Shown in pieces: positions 32,503 through 45,531 of a stretch of 64,000 nucleotides of DNA. Where the stretch lies: the NCBI GenBank assembly GCA_013146195.2, contig CM028377.1:162936545-163000544 (forward strand). The letters are read 5' to 3'. This DNA comes from Codonopsis lanceolata. Its lineage: Eukaryota; Streptophyta; Magnoliopsida; Asterales; Campanulaceae. The position numbers were made by a program, and so were the translations under genes. Within the stretch, counting starts at the first letter, position 1. The number at the start of each line of letters is the position of its first letter. The notes beneath the pieces are model-generated. The model worked only from the letters and a program-made list of their open reading frames with translations. It was not told where the DNA came from and did no database searches.

Positions 32503-35500
32503 TCAAGAAATACGAACATAAGGAGTTTTTCTAGCATCTAAAGTAATAAGACCTTTAATAACACGGGGGATGTCGAAATCCGAGTGGAAAAAATAGTCTG
32601 CCTGAGAGTCACAAGCCAAATTAGCAAGGCTATCTGCAACTTTATTAGCTTCCCTGAAACAGTGCTTGAACAAATAACGACCTTGGATTCGAAGCCGAAA
32701 AATGTCTCGAAATAAATAAGCATATTCCCAAGGATATTTGGGATTCCCGTTAATACTGTCATGAATAACCTTGGAATCAATTTCGATAAGAACATCTCGA
32801 TATCCTTGCTCATGAATCCAAAGAAGACCAGAGTGAAGGGCTCGCAACTCTGCCATCATGTTTGTACCATGACCAAAATGATTGGAAAAAGCATAAATGC
32901 AATGGCCATTAGAATCACGTAAAATGCCACCACCTCCACAAATACCCGGGTTGCCTCTACTAGCCCCATCCGTATTCAACTTGAAACAACCGAAGGAAGG
33001 GCTCTCCCAGAAAACAGCCTGTATAGTTACTCTCTTACGCTGCCCATAAGAAATATTAGATGTGATTGATAAATCCGAAATGTAATAATTTTCAGCTTGG
33101 AGAATGTCTCTAAGATCCGAATTAATGAAAGAGATCAAGGAGTGAACTGAATACTTAACTCCTTCAAAAACCGCAATTCTTGAAATTTCCATATGTGCCA
33201 AAGAATGGCGAGCACCAAGATAAAAACTATGGACTTACGATGAAGCCACCAAGCAAAGCATCGTTGGGAGATAATGGCGAGGCGGGGAGGTGGGAACACG
33301 AGGTGGAATGAAAGTGATTCCAAACTCTTGAGGCTGTTTGGCTGGAAACAAAAACATGTTCAAAAGACTCTATATGTCCTGAGTCACAGCAGCTACATTT
33401 AGAAGCCAATATCAAACCTTTTCTCCAAAGACCCTCATCAATGGGAAGACGACAAAGGAAAAGCCGCCAGAGAAAAACACTTATCTTCTTGGGCAGAGAT
33501 TTATGCCAGATAAAATCTGAAGAGAGTAATCTATGTTGACCAGTGCGAACAATCGAAAGAGCTGAACTTAAAGAGAAATCACCTTGAGAGTTGCCTTTCC
33601 AGCAAGCTCGATCCTCATCTTCAGATAGAGAGATAAACTGGGAAGTAATGCTGTCCGAAACTGGCCGAGAGAGAGGGCCGACGAAAAGTCTCGAACAATT
33701 GAGATCTTTGCAATCGGCGGCTTATCAAGAAAGAGATTATGAATCCAAAGATCAAACCAAGGGGAACATTCACCCTTGCCAATGACCCAAAAAATATGAG
33801 GGGCAGTTTGATCTCTAGCTTTAAGCATCCTACGCCATATGTGAGAACCTTTTGAGGAGACACAATTCGGGTGAAGACGAGAGCAATATCTGGCAGCTAG
33901 AAAAGAGGACCATAGATTGGAAACAGTTCGGAATCTCCACCATAATTTCATACCGTAAGCTTGAATCAAATCCGCCATAACGTTAATCCCTAGACCTCCT
34001 TCAGAAACAGGTCTGCAGCAGGTTGCCCAAGAAATCCAGTGACTCTTATTTTTTCCTTCTAGCTGACCCCAGAAGAAATTAGAGAGAATCCTATCAATCA
34101 TAGCCACAATGTAAGCGGGAGGATCGGCGAAGCTATCGATAGCGGTGATAGAAATGAGAACATGCTTTATAAGAGTAATTCGCCGGCGATCTAGGAAGGA
34201 CCCCATCCAAGAATGAATTTTTCGCTGAAGCTTGATAATAAGGGAATCAAAATAAGCCTTCTTCTTCCGACCACAGTAAAGAGGGCAACCAAGATAAATG
34301 ATAGGAAGAGTACCCTTTTGGAAATCCAAAACATAATTAATAAGGGAACAACGATGAATATCCACGGATGGAGCAACATAATAAGAGCTCTTTGATCGAT
34401 TAACAAGCTGACCAGAGGCTCTCTCATAATCTTTAATAAGATCCTTATGCTGAGTAAGAGATGCTTTACTTCCATTACAAAAGATTATTATGTCATCTGC
34501 AAAGGCAAGATGGGATATTATAGGGCATCCACTGGCAGTCGAGAAGATGGAAGCAGGAGAATTATTCTGAAGACGATTGAGACTTCTACTAAACACCTCA
34601 GCCATGATAATAAAGAGACTAGGGGATAAGGGATCACCCTGTCGAAGCCCTCTAGATGAAGGAAAGAAGCCCACTGGATCTCCATTTATTAGGACAGAGA
34701 ACATATTATCAGAGATAAGACGCCAAATAAGGTCAATAAAGATCTCATGAAATCCAAACTTCCGAAGAACATTAATAAGGAATATCCAAGAAACCCGATC
34801 GAAAGCTTTGGCCATATCAAGTTTTAAAACAATATTGGAGCCATTAACCTTTTTTCCCAGATAACTCATCATCTCCTGAGCTAAAAGAATGTTGTCCTGG
34901 ATAATTCGCCCTTTAGTAAAAGCGCTCTGGTTCTCTGAAATAATATGAGGAAGAATAAGAGCAAGCCTGGAAGAGAGGATTTTAGAAATAACTTTGGAGC
35001 AGAAGTTACACAAACTAATAGGGCGGATGTCTTTGAAAGAGGTAGGGTGATCAATTTTAGGAATTGTGGCTATTAGGGTACTAGACCAAGAGCGAGGAGA
35101 GAAATCACGAAAAGAATTCCAAAATGGCTTTATGAAAATCCACTCCGATAATATCCCAACAAATGGAGTAAAATTTTCCTGTAAAGCCGTCAGGGCCTGC
35201 AGCACTATCTCCATTTAAACCATTAATAGCAGAACGAACTTCAGACATAGTGGGAGGAGAGATAAGAGAATCATTCCATTCTGAAGTAATGAGAGCGGGA
35301 ATCATATCCAGATTAGCTGGGGAGCAGCCTTCAGATTGGAGCTGAGATTTAAAGTACAAAATAGCAGCTTGCTTGATCTCAGAATCTGTGGTTAAAATTT
35401 TCCCCTCAGGATCCATAATAGAGTGGATATGAAGACGGCGTTGTGCTTGCTTAACCGAAGCATGAAATAATTTTGTATTGCCCTGCCCTTTTTTCAACCA

Positions 35501-36553
35501 TTTAATTTTAGCTTTCTGCCTCCAAAATTCCTCCTCTCGTAAAAGAAATTGATGAAGATTGGCTTGGGCCTTCATTAAATTTTCCCGATTAGAGGGGGAG
35601 TTGTTAATCTCATAATAAAGCTCCATCTCCAAGACTTCTTCCTCAGTAGCCCGAAGATTTTCAAAAATGTTTCCAAAAACAGTGTTGTTCCAGATTTTTA
35701 ATGCAGCTTTAACGTTCCGTAACTTACAAGAAAATTGCTGCATAGGTCTACCCGAAACGGATTGGTTCCAGGCTTGTAAAACTGTCTCCTTAAACGTTAC
35801 ATGATCTGTCCAAGCATTAAGAAAACGAAATGCCACTGAGCGGTGAGGAGCATTCTTAACAATTGAAGTAAGCAGCGGAGTATGATCCGAACAAGTCCTA
35901 TTCAGGTGCTGAATTGAAGTGTTTTGAAAACTGTCCAACCAATTCGTGTTACATAAAACCCGATCAATTCTTTCATGGATTGTAGCAGTTCCATCCCTCT
36001 TATTCCACCAAGTATAAGCACTGCCAGAAAATCCCAAATCAATTAAACCCGCTGCAGAGAGACAAGCATGAAAATCTAGAGCCCCAGCTCGATCCCAGCC
36101 TGAACCGCCACTTTTTTCACAAGGATCTAGAATAATATTAAAGTCGCCCCCAAGCAACCAAGGCATATGAGAGTGGCTGGAAGATATACTAATCAGATCA
36201 TCCCACAAATCCTGCCGGTCCCGGGTGTCACACCTCGCATAAACACAAGAAAAAAGAGCATCATTCGACCAAGAGAAGTGTTTAATTTGAAGAGTAACTT
36301 GCTGAGATGTTTCCTTAACAAGGTGACAGGAGAAATTAGATTTTACAAAAACCCAAATTGAACTAGAAGAGTTCGAAAAAGAGAATCTGAAGTGAAGACG
36401 TCTAGTAATAAGATCAACTTTAGAAAAATCAAGCTTGGGCTCAAAGATAGCAACCACAGAAATTTTATGGAACCTAATCAACTGTTTAAGTCGGCAAACT
36501 GTTGGGTCATTGCCTATACCCCTAACATTCCAGAAAAGAACCTTACAATCCAT
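32503..36553 (-). pseudogene. LINE ORF2 (endonuclease, reverse transcriptase, RNase H)
   Basis: The first 482 codons hold the APE-type endonuclease: N9 in WNVRG, E38 in FEPK, D137/N139 in GGDFN and SDH at 222-224. All expected active-site residues are present. A frameshift near 35105-35150 moves into the RT frame: KLDMAKAFDRVSW, RGLRQGDPLSP and the catalytic LAFADDIIIF. After the RT frame stops at 33568, a shifted frame carries zf-RVT (KISVFLWRLFLCRLP ... CSCC ... FEHVF). A further shift leads to RNase H (DGASRGNPG, AELRA, EIDSK, VADSLA), ending at 32503. ORF2p would nick DNA and prime reverse transcription from the 3' end. With about three frameshifts this copy is inactive but young-looking. 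Confidence 0.92.
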
Positions 36554-37921
36554 TAATTAAGATTAGAAGAAGTGGGAACCTGGGGCTTAGTAGCCTGAGA
36601 TCGCGTTTGACGGTTTGAAGGAGGAATAGGTGGCTTGGCTTTTGAAGTAGAAGGAGGGTTGCGCTGTTCTAAGTTGAGAGCTTGCAGAAGGATAGTATCA
36701 TCATCTTCTTCATTGTCCAAAATGTTCAGAACTGCAAACCTGTTAGGGGAGATACAATCTTGCCTTTCAGAAGTAATAGGATCATCAGACTGTTGAGCAC
36801 GATCCCGAACTCTAGAAGGAGAAGAAATTGTTGGGGCTTCTTGGGAAACAACTTGAGCAGGCAATGAATTTTTTTCCAAATTAGAGGCTTCCTTCTCAGT
36901 TAAAGTAGCGCCACTGTCGTGATTAATAGGGGGGCAATACAGGATCAGATCGTTGAGCATTAACCTCAGCAGGGAGACAAGGGCTTTTCCCCTTAATAGA
37001 TGAAGTAAGGTGATCTTGATCATCGTTTCCAACAGGCCCGATAGGATCAACAATAGGATCTGGATTGGCACTAGCCTGTTGAGCATTAACTGAGGGTTGT
37101 GGGGCTTTTTTAGGAGTCCAACGCTGTTTAGGAGGATTAGGGGCGGGGTCTTGAGCATCAGAAACAGGTTGGCTAGGGTTTTTAACTTTGCATGTGAATT
37201 CACTATGTCCCTGCCGAAGACAGTGGCTGCAGTAAAACGACATGTTTTCAGCCTCAAGAGGCTGCCAAAAACTTGGATACAAAGAACCACAATCCACCCA
37301 AACCCTCTTTGGGCAAGTGTGAAGAAGATCAACTTCAACGCAAATACGTGCAACACTTGGACGGGAAAGATTGATAGTCGGTTGATCAAGCATAAGAGGA
37401 CGTCCAAACAAGGAAGCGAGAGAAAACAAGGCCGATTTATTAAACAAATGGATTGGGAGACCGGGGAGAGAAAACCACACAGGAACTATAGAACTTTCAA
37501 CATCCGGCCTGAAGCTTGGTGTCCATTTAAAGACACGCATCGGATACTTGCCCAAAAACCACTGATCTTTTATCCAGAGCCGTTGATAGTCTTCACTATT
37601 ATGAACTTGAATAAGAATATGCTTTTGATCGAGATGGCCAACACTGAAATCAGCCTTAAGGCCTATAGTTCGGAAATACTTTCGAGTTGCTTCCATTGAG
37701 GGCCGGCCGTGGGAGAACTTATCGACAAGAGCAAGGTTAAATGGTTTAGCTAGGGACTCTATGATTTCATGTGAGAGTTTGAGGGCGGGTTCCCCTTTAT
37801 ATGAAGAAGGAGGGATAGCGAATGAAGGGACTGATGCAGAAGTTGAAAGAACTTCAGCGAAGGATGAGGGTTTAGGGATCGGAGGAGGGTCGGGAGGAGC
37901 TGGTGGGGGGACTTCGGCCAT
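36553..37921 (-). pseudogene. LINE ORF1 (DUF4283 / zinc-knuckle RNA-binding protein)
   Basis: The ATG at 37921 (gcggccatgg, good context) opens a proline-rich N-terminus. A DUF4283-type region follows (GHLDQKHILIQVHNSEDYQR, WFLGKYPMRVFKW, VPVWFSLPGLPIHLFNKSAL). A CCHC zinc knuckle, CSHCLRQGHSEFTC, comes next, then a charged tail ending TSSNLN. ORF1 proteins of this kind bind the LINE RNA to form the retrotransposition particle. One frameshift near 36930-36960 separates the first about 330 codons from the final about 125, so the ORF is slightly broken. Its stop TAA overlaps the ORF2 start as TAATG at 36555-36551, a layout compatible with termination-reinitiation. Confidence 0.88.
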
Positions 37922-37975
37922 GGCCGCCGGCAAGAGAAAACCCTATGCGCAAGAAACCCTAAGCGACCAAAATGC

Positions 37976-38599
37976 CCATGTCAAGCCTAAATCTAGTAAG
38001 AATTTCAAGAAAAGCCTCATGATATCAAAAATTCAACTAACGTATCCACAAGGTACACATAATTCTTTGCTAGCCTAGCACCAAGAACAAAATCATGAAA
38101 TATGTAGGCACCTCGCAAACACTCACTCACGTGTTTTCTCCCACCCTCGTGTTTCACTCAAAGCATTCCCAAGAAAGAATTAGCAAGGGAATCATAATCA
38201 ACCATCAACTAGCATGCAAATGAGTCCAAGATTACCTCCACAAGTGCAATACACATGCATACTTTTGCAAATGCCAACCGAAGATACATATCATAAAAGC
38301 TACAAGCTTGGGCATTTCAAAAGCATAAAAAATCGTTACTCCCAAATCAAAACCCACAAAATATAGTTACCATTTACAATCTCCCCCAAACTTATAATAT
38401 ACATTGTCCTCAATAGAATAAAAAGAAACACAAAATAAGGACAAAATAAGACAAGTTAAAACAAAATGGGAGAGTGAAACGGGCTTACCATATCAAAAAT
38501 CAGAGTAGGAGTTACCAGAAGGGGATGATGGTGGATTAGGGTTAAGAGCATCTAAGATGTCACCTTGTCATTTCTACTCATATTCGAGGGTTGTGAGAT
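37976..38599 (-). mobile_element. Athila B internal, non-coding
   Basis: Collinear with 14192-14840 of Athila A and without coding sequence. It resumes Athila after the LINE. Confidence 0.65.
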
Positions 38600-39704
38600 T
38601 GACACCCAATTTTCCAATGTCGTTCATCATTTGTTTCAGATTCTCCAAGATTTTCCGTAACATGGCAGTGACCCCAAGAGTTTCCAGAGGAGGAGGTGGT
38701 GGAGGTTGTGCAGGATCAGAGATGGCTTAGAGCTGTCCTCGAGTGACTTCCAATTTTCTTTATCCCTTGCAATTGCTAAGAGAGAATGCCTACAAGCTGG
38801 AATTTTCACAAAATAAGTATCGCCTTCCTGCACAAAAATTTCCATAGCAAGGCAAGCTCTCATATCAAGGCAAGTGGCCCCCAGTTCCAAAGTAAGATTC
38901 TCCAAGGGGAGACCATGTGTTATCACTATCGTGGTCACTAACCCACCAATCATTATAGTACCAACCTTGGCCCGAGCTACCTTATGAAACTATCTAGCCA
39001 AGAAGGCCACGACATGCGCCTTAGGCTCATTAAAAATAGACCATAACATATACAACTCAACATTCCTAATGTTCCCATCATTTTTCCCGCAAGCAAAAAT
39101 GGTATTGGCAAGTATTTGCATAAAATATCGAAAACATGGGTGACACACCTCATTTAACTACGAGGTTCGGGAATCAAAATGACATGTGTTCCACGAAATA
39201 CTTGCCCAAAAATCATAGTCAATATCAAACTCACGGGGTGTCCGACGCTCACCCAAATTGTTCACAGCCCCAAATTGTTCTAATGACATTTCAAAGTCCT
39301 TCCCAAATAACTAAAACCAAACCCATCCATCCCCACAATGCTTACCTATTACAGTTTGTTCATCAAAGGAGCTAAAAAATTTGATGGTCATTTTTTTATA
39401 AGTCGGCCATTTTCCAAGCATGAAATCCCCCAAACTCAATTGATCAAACATCCATTGCAAGTCAACATTCATATTAGGAGTGCACATAACAGTCTCATCA
39501 ACATATCGTGTATGAACAACTTCCCTCTTTGAAAGGGCTTTAAATCTTTCCTGTTGTGCAACATCTTTGAAAACAATAGAAGAAGTGGAGGAAGGAGTAC
39601 TTGAAACTGATTTGGATCGATTTTTAGCCCGGGTACCTGAAATTTGGCTTAGCTTTGGTTTTTGAATTTGAACTCACAGAAGACCTCTTCCTCTTTGGAG
39701 CCAT
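38600..39704 (-). pseudogene. Athila env-position ORF (putative plant transposon protein domain), copy B
   Basis: The ATG at 39704 starts a basic N-terminus (MAPKRKRSS). After a frameshift come REVVHTRYVDE, MFDQLSLGDFMLGKWPTYKK and SSFDEQTV, the conserved N-terminal part of the plant transposon-protein domain. Decayed central segments follow. The C-terminal part (MIGGLVTTIV, LDMRACLAMEIF, 38636-38953) is in another frame. It is collinear with the copy at 14847-15618 and supplies the N-terminal part that copy A has lost. Function is unknown; the position downstream of pol matches Athila ORF3. Confidence 0.7.
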
Positions 39705-40087
39705 GGCTTGTGAAGATCAAAAATTTCCAAAACCTTCACTTTTTGTGATTCGCAAAATCTCGGGTACGAACGCCACTGCCCAAACTCTTTTTTTTTTTCT
39801 TTTTCAACTTCGCAGGTACGAAAAATATCGCATCATGTTGCTTCAAAATTTTGTGCCAGTCTTTCATGTAGCCTTTAAAGAAAAATCTTCCTTCTCATCC
39901 ACACGAATCCTATAAAATCAAAATAACAAAACAAAAGAAAAACTACAAACGCGATCAAGGATTAGAAATAAAATAAAGTAAAGTAAAGATGAAAATAAAA
40001 ACAAATTAAAAGAGAAGCAAGGTAAAGGGACTTGGGTTGCCTCCCAAGAAGTACTTGTTTAAGGTTATTAGCTCAACCTACCACAGA
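39705..40087 (-). mobile_element. Athila B linker between integrase and env-position ORF
   Basis: A-rich, non-coding sequence with the block cttgggttgcctcccaagaa near 40029, which commonly follows integrase in Athila-type elements. No gene is present. Confidence 0.5.
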
Positions 40088-43000
40088 TCAACTCACGAAA
40101 AATGACGGGGAAAGACAAAGGTGCATAACCTCTTTCTCCAATGGCTCCCCAGCGATATAATGCTTCAAACGTTGACCATTTACCTTGAATGTACCACTCG
40201 ATTCGCTCCAAATATCCATAGCTCTATAGGGATAAACTTTACGCACAACAAATGGTCCGGACCATCTAGAATTAAGCTTTCCAGGGAAAATCATCAATCT
40301 AGAGTTAAAAAGTAGAACTTTGTCCCCCTCATGAAATTCCCGACGCAAAATGTATTTATCATGTCATCTCTTTGTCGCTCCTTGTATATCCGAGCATTTT
40401 CATATGCATCAAAGTGTATCTCATCAAGCTCATGGAGCTGAAGCAACCTTCTCTCACCTACGTTTTTTATGTCAAAATTAAGAGCTTTGATTTCCCAAAA
40501 GGCTTTGTGTTCAAGCTCCACCAGAAGATGGCAAGACTTCCCATAAACCAACCAAAACGGAGCCATCCCAATAGGAGTTTTAAAAGCAATCAGGTATGCC
40601 CACAATGCATCGTCAAGCTTCAAAGACCAATTATCCTTTCTTGATTGATTGACCATTTCTTCTAGAATGATCGTGATCTCCCTGTTAGAGATTTCCACCT
40701 ACCCACTGGTTTGCGGATGGTACCTCGAACCAAGTTTATGCTTCACCCTATATTTTTTTTCAAAATACTTTCAAATTTCTTTTCAATGAAGTGTGTGCCT
40801 TTGTCCCTTATTACCACTCTTGGTACTCCAAACCAGGGGAAGATAACCCTTTTCAAGAAGTTTTCCACAACTCTTGCATCATTTGTTGCTGCTGCAATGG
40901 CTTCAAACCACTTGGAGATGTAGTCAACCGCGATCAAGATGTACTTATTTTTTAAGGAAGATAGGAATGGTCCCATAACGTCTATCTGCCAAACGTCAAA
41001 TACTTCTACTTCTAGAATGTCATTCAAAGGCATCTCATTTCTTTTCGATATGTTGCTCGTCCGTTGACATCAATCACAAGCCGAAACGTACCTCCAAGTA
41101 TCTTGAAATATAGTAGGTCAATAAAACCCACACTAGAGGATCTTAGCAGCGATTTTAGACATGTTTGAGTGGCCTTCATATGATGAAGAGTGACAATGAT
41201 AGCGAATATATGGTGCTTCTTCTTCGCGCACACATCTTCTAAGGATTCCATCCGCACACCTCTTGTTACAACAAAGGCTTGTCCCAATAATAATACTTCA
41301 AATCAGCAAAGAACTTCATCTTTTGTTGATAAGACACGTCCGGAGGCAAAACTTCACTTGCCAAGTAGTTCACATAGTTAGCGTACAATGGTGCATTTTT
41401 GATAGAGATTGCAAGCTGTTGGTCATCCGGGAAAGAGTCATCAATAGGTAGCTCACCCTCTTCATCTTTTCTAACATCTTGTTGCAATCTTGACAGGTGG
41501 TCAGCTACCACATTTTTTGTCGATCCCTTTCTTGTCGTAAATCTCATAATCAAACTCTTGGAGTAGCAACACCCATCGAATTAGCCTTGGTTTTTCATCT
41601 TTCTTACTCAACAGAAATCAGATGGCGACGTGATCTATAAAAACGATCACTTTCGATCGAATCAAGTAGGAGCAATTCCTTCTCCGTTGTGGCCTAATTC
41701 ACTTGAGCATCATCAAGTGTCTTGCTTGCATGGTAAATGGCATAAACTTTCTTGTCCTTCCTTTGCCCCAAAACAGCTCAAACAGCATAGTCACTCGCAT
41801 CACACATAATTTCAAAAGGAATGCTCCAGTCCGGTGACCTCATGATTGGGGCTGAAATCATCGCTTCTTTTAACCTGTTAAATGCTGCAAGACAAGCTTC
41901 ATTGAAATCATATTTAGCATCTTTAAGCAACAAGTTAGTAAGAGGCTTTAAAATCTTGGAATTTTTTTTAAGGAATCGATGATAAAAGCCGGCATGACCT
42001 AAGAAACTATGCACGCCTCTAACTGAAGCGGGTGGAGGTATTTTTTCAACAATTTTAATTTTGGTCCTATTGACCTCAATACCTCTTTCTGACACTAAAG
42101 GCATAAGCACTATCCCTTACCTTACCATGAAATGACATTTTTCTTAATTAAGCACAAGAGTCACATCCTCACATCGCTGCAAAACTCGACAAAGATTTTC
42201 TATACATGAATCAAATGAAGTGCCATAAAAAAATAAATCATCCATGAAAGCTTCCTTGATATGCTCAATGAAATCAGAAAATATGGCCATCATGCATTGT
42301 TGAAAAGTGGCAGGTGCATTGCAAAGACCAAAATGCATACGCCGATAAGCAAAAGTGCCATAAGGGCACATGAAGGTGGTCTTTTCTTGGTCACTAGGAT
42401 GTATAGAAATTTGAAAGAAACCAGAAAACCCATCCAGGTAACAAAAGAATGAATGTTTACCCAATCTTTCCAACATTTGATCAATAAAGGGGAGAGGGAA
42501 ATGATCTTTACGGGTTACCTTATTGAGTTTTCTATAGTCAATGCACATTCTCCAACCCGTAACTACCCTAGATGGAATCAATTTATCTTTTTCATTTTTG
42601 ACAACAGTTAACCCCTCTTTTTTGGAACAACTTGGGTAGGGCTAACCCACTCACTATCAGAAATGGGATAAATTATTTCGGCTGCAAAAAGTTTCAACAC
42701 TTCTATCTTTACCACTTCTTTAATGTTAGGGTTCAATCTTTGCCCTTTAATGAAGGGCTTGAAATCATCTTCTATAAGAATTCTATGCATGCAAGAAGAT
42801 GGATGAATGCCCTTGATGTCATCAATTGTATACCCTATTACCTTACGAAAACGCCTAAGTACGTTAAGCAACTTTTTAGTTTCTTGACTACTTAGATGTG
42901 CACTAACAATGACAAGGTATGGGGAATTAGGTCCAAGGAACTCATGCCTGAGAGAGGAAGGAAGAGGCTTAAGTTTTACCTATGGGTCCTTTTCTTCCTC

Positions 43001-44489
43001 AAAGACTTGATCATCCGAGCCTACATCAAGCCTTTCAACTTCTTCTTTTTGAGGTGAACAACCTTCACCTTCATCCATCAAGTTTGCGTATGCAACAACT
43101 TATGGATTTTTCATGACTTTTTGCATCTTTGCTAGGCAAACAAATTTCCAAAGGGTCCCTTGAATTTTCATCAACTTCTTCCATGAACTTGCTTATATCA
43201 CTATCTATCCTGCAATATCAATTCTCAACAGAAAAACAATTCATAGCACTGGACAAATTAAACTCAATTTTCTAATTTCCAATATTCAATGAGAGCTTTC
43301 CATTTTTCACATCAATCACCACTCCCGCGGTAGCTAGGAAAGGTCTACCGAGAATTATTGGAATATGAGAGTCCTCTTCCATCTCAAGAACAAAGAAGTC
43401 AACCGGTATGAAAAACTTACCAACTTTAATTGGAACATCTTCCAATATACATACCAGAAATTTGACGGAACGATCCGCCAATTGCAATGAAGTCTTAGTG
43501 CGCCTCAATTCACCTAAATCATTTTTCTTAAAGACAGGCAATGACATCAAACTCACACTTGCACCAAGATCACACAAAGCACGATTAATATTAATACTTC
43601 CAATCACACAAGGAATTGAAAAACTACTGGGGTCTTTAAGTTTTGGAGGTAATTTATTTTGAATTATTGTGCTACACTCCTCGATTAAAGCCACAACTTC
43701 ATAGTATTCCAATTTCCTTTTGTTAAACAAAATATCTTTCAAAAACTTTGCATAAGAAGACATTTGTGAAAGTGCATCAGTGAATGTAACATTAATGTAA
43801 AGCTTTTTCCAAACTTCCAAAAATTTTCCAAACTTCTTATCAAGCATAGCCTTAGCCAATATTTGTGTGAATGGTATAGGTGGCTTATAAAGAGGTGGGG
43901 AAACATATTCGGGTTCTTGTTCAACTTTTTTTCCTTTTTCCTGTGAAACTTCAACCATTAGTTCATTATCTTCACTTTTGTCAACCTCACCATGATTACT
44001 CTCATCATTCCCAACCTTAGGGTCATCAAGTTATTTCCCACTCCTCAAAGTCGCGGCCTTACAATGCTCCCTAGGATTTGGTTCGGATTTACTCAGTAAC
44101 ATTCTAGGCATTGTAGAGGGCGAAGTAGCCTGTTGTGTAATTTGAGTCTCTAACATCTTATTGTGTATAGCCAAAGTGTCGACCTTAGATGTTAAATTCT
44201 TAATTGCATCATTCACCATTTCATTTCTATATGTTAAATTAATAATTGCATCATTCACTACTCCATTTTATTTCTATTGGGTAACCACAAAATTCTCTAA
44301 TTTTTCAAGATTGGATTTTTGAGGGGGTGGATTGAATGGTCTAGGTTGAAAATTGGGTGCTTGGTTGAAATTTCCTTGAGGTGCTTGGTTGGAATTGTTC
44401 TTGTATAAAAACTTTAGGTGATTCCTCCAACCTGGGTTGTAAGTGTTTAAAAAAGGGTCATTTTGGTGTCTTTGATTGAAATTGTTCAA
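40088..44489 (-). pseudogene. Athila-type Ty3/gypsy gag-pol
   Basis: Reading down the minus strand from 44489: gag C-terminal pieces (NTYNPGWRNHLKF, NPREHCKAATLRSGK), then an aspartic protease region at 43272-43958 with the DLGASVSLMSLPVF active-site loop. RT follows at 42144-42871 (CIDYRKLNKVTRKDHFPLPF, FGLCNAPATFQ, AFMDDLFF at the catalytic site). RT connection/RNase H lies at about 41270-42110 (CDASDYAV, VVADHLSRL). Integrase occupies 40294-41290 (IDVMGPF, VIRDKGTHF, with an HHCC finger upstream). The integrase C-terminus is at 40088-40348 (GDKVLLFNSRL...WSGPFVV). At least nine frame breaks are present, and the gag N-terminus is cut off at 44539. It belongs with LTR B at 30243. Confidence 0.9.
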
Positions 44490-45421
44490 AACATTGACTT
44501 GTTATTGAGATCCAAAATGGGCAAACGACTTTCCCACTTTGACAATTGATCGATGTCTTATCTTAATTATTTTCCTTGCAAGTGGACAAGACTATTGGAG
44601 AATAGTTTTGGAAGCAAGGGTCGAACCCACAGAGACAAGAAGATCACAGATAGCACAATTTATTGATAGCAAATTATTAATCTAAGGGGTTTTTTTTATA
44701 TTTATTCTATTCTAAACTACTATTATTATTTAGGTGTTTAACTAATTTGCAGCAATTACAGGTTATGAAGATCTTATGGTGGATGACAATCTAGGATTAG
44801 GGTCTCACTTGTATCTCCTCTATATTTATTTCAAAATAATTATCATTCAATCTCTTGGGTTCGCTCACAAAATATAGATATAGCCTGTTGAATTACTGGT
44901 TCAACCTCCATCCCCGAATAATTCATCCATTCTATATACTAGGCACAAGAACATATAATCCAACTGTCACTTAGATCATATATGGAACCTGGCCCTAACT
45001 TATCACTCCCGTGCATCGATAGGTCCAATTTATTGTGATGGAGAGCCAGTGTACGACATATGCACATTTATCATGCAGTTATCCACACCTCTAGGCCTTT
45101 ATTATTTACGATTACATTCATTTGCTCAAAGCGAAATAATATAGGGATTGATAATCACCACAATCAACAAGAATTGAATGAACATAAATATAAATTAAAG
45201 CATAAATTCGATACAAGTTACCTCCCACCTCCTAGATTAATGGTAGATTAGTTCATCCTTGAAGATGAACAACACATGGAGATGATAGAATTCATGAATC
45301 AATCTTCAATACTTGAAAATTACACAGACTAATTATGTTATACAGCCTAAAATCTATTCTAAAGCTATAGAAAACTGTTTCCAACAGTTTCTCGTCGTCT
45401 TAGGCTTTGGAAACCGATCTC

Positions 45422-45429
45422 TATTTATA
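45422..45429 (-). promoter_or_regulatory. TATA box of the partial gypsy LTR
   Basis: TATAAATA on the minus strand, about 60 bp downstream of the twin palindromes. Confidence 0.6.
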
Positions 45430-45487
45430 CCAGGCAGTTGTATTACAATTGTATCTCTTGTGAAAACACGAAATTTTGCATTCTGAC

Positions 45488-45531
45488 TACCTTGCGGTCG
45501 CAAGGTATGGGGCACCTTGCGATCGCAAGGT
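45488..45531 (-). promoter_or_regulatory. Twin palindromes in the U3 of the partial gypsy LTR
   Basis: TACCTTGCGGTCGCAAGGTA (45488-45507, 9-bp arms around GT) and the perfect palindrome ACCTTGCGATCGCAAGGT (45514-45531) are separated by 6 bp, with centres 25 bp apart. Both carry the core GCG(G/A)TCGC. Spacer and core match the pair at 4743-4782 while the arm sequences differ. Confidence 0.75.

Larger units (their letters stand above)
32347..37968 (-). mobile_element. Nearly full-length L1-type LINE
   Basis: On the minus strand a short leader precedes ORF1 and ORF2, then a 3' UTR of about 140 bp and a 17-base poly(A) tail (T-run at 32347-32363). A candidate TSD, aaaatgc, occurs at 32338-32344 and 37969-37975. 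It is only 7 bp, and the alignment with Athila A leaves 35-45 bp unaccounted for, so a small target deletion is possible. The element sits inside Athila B. Few frameshifts and very few stops make it one of the least decayed elements here. The RNase H domain after RT places it in the plant L1 group that carries one. Confidence 0.92.

Noticed and set aside
33591..34629. Plus-strand frames within the LINE
   Set aside because: They are antisense shadows of the ORF2 reverse transcriptase frame.
37097..37699. 200-codon plus-strand frame
   Set aside because: Antisense to LINE ORF1, which has clear DUF4283 and zinc-knuckle motifs.
44595..44625. tRNA-like gggtcgaaccc sequence
   Set aside because: No cloverleaf around it; it is part of a gypsy LTR U5-type block.
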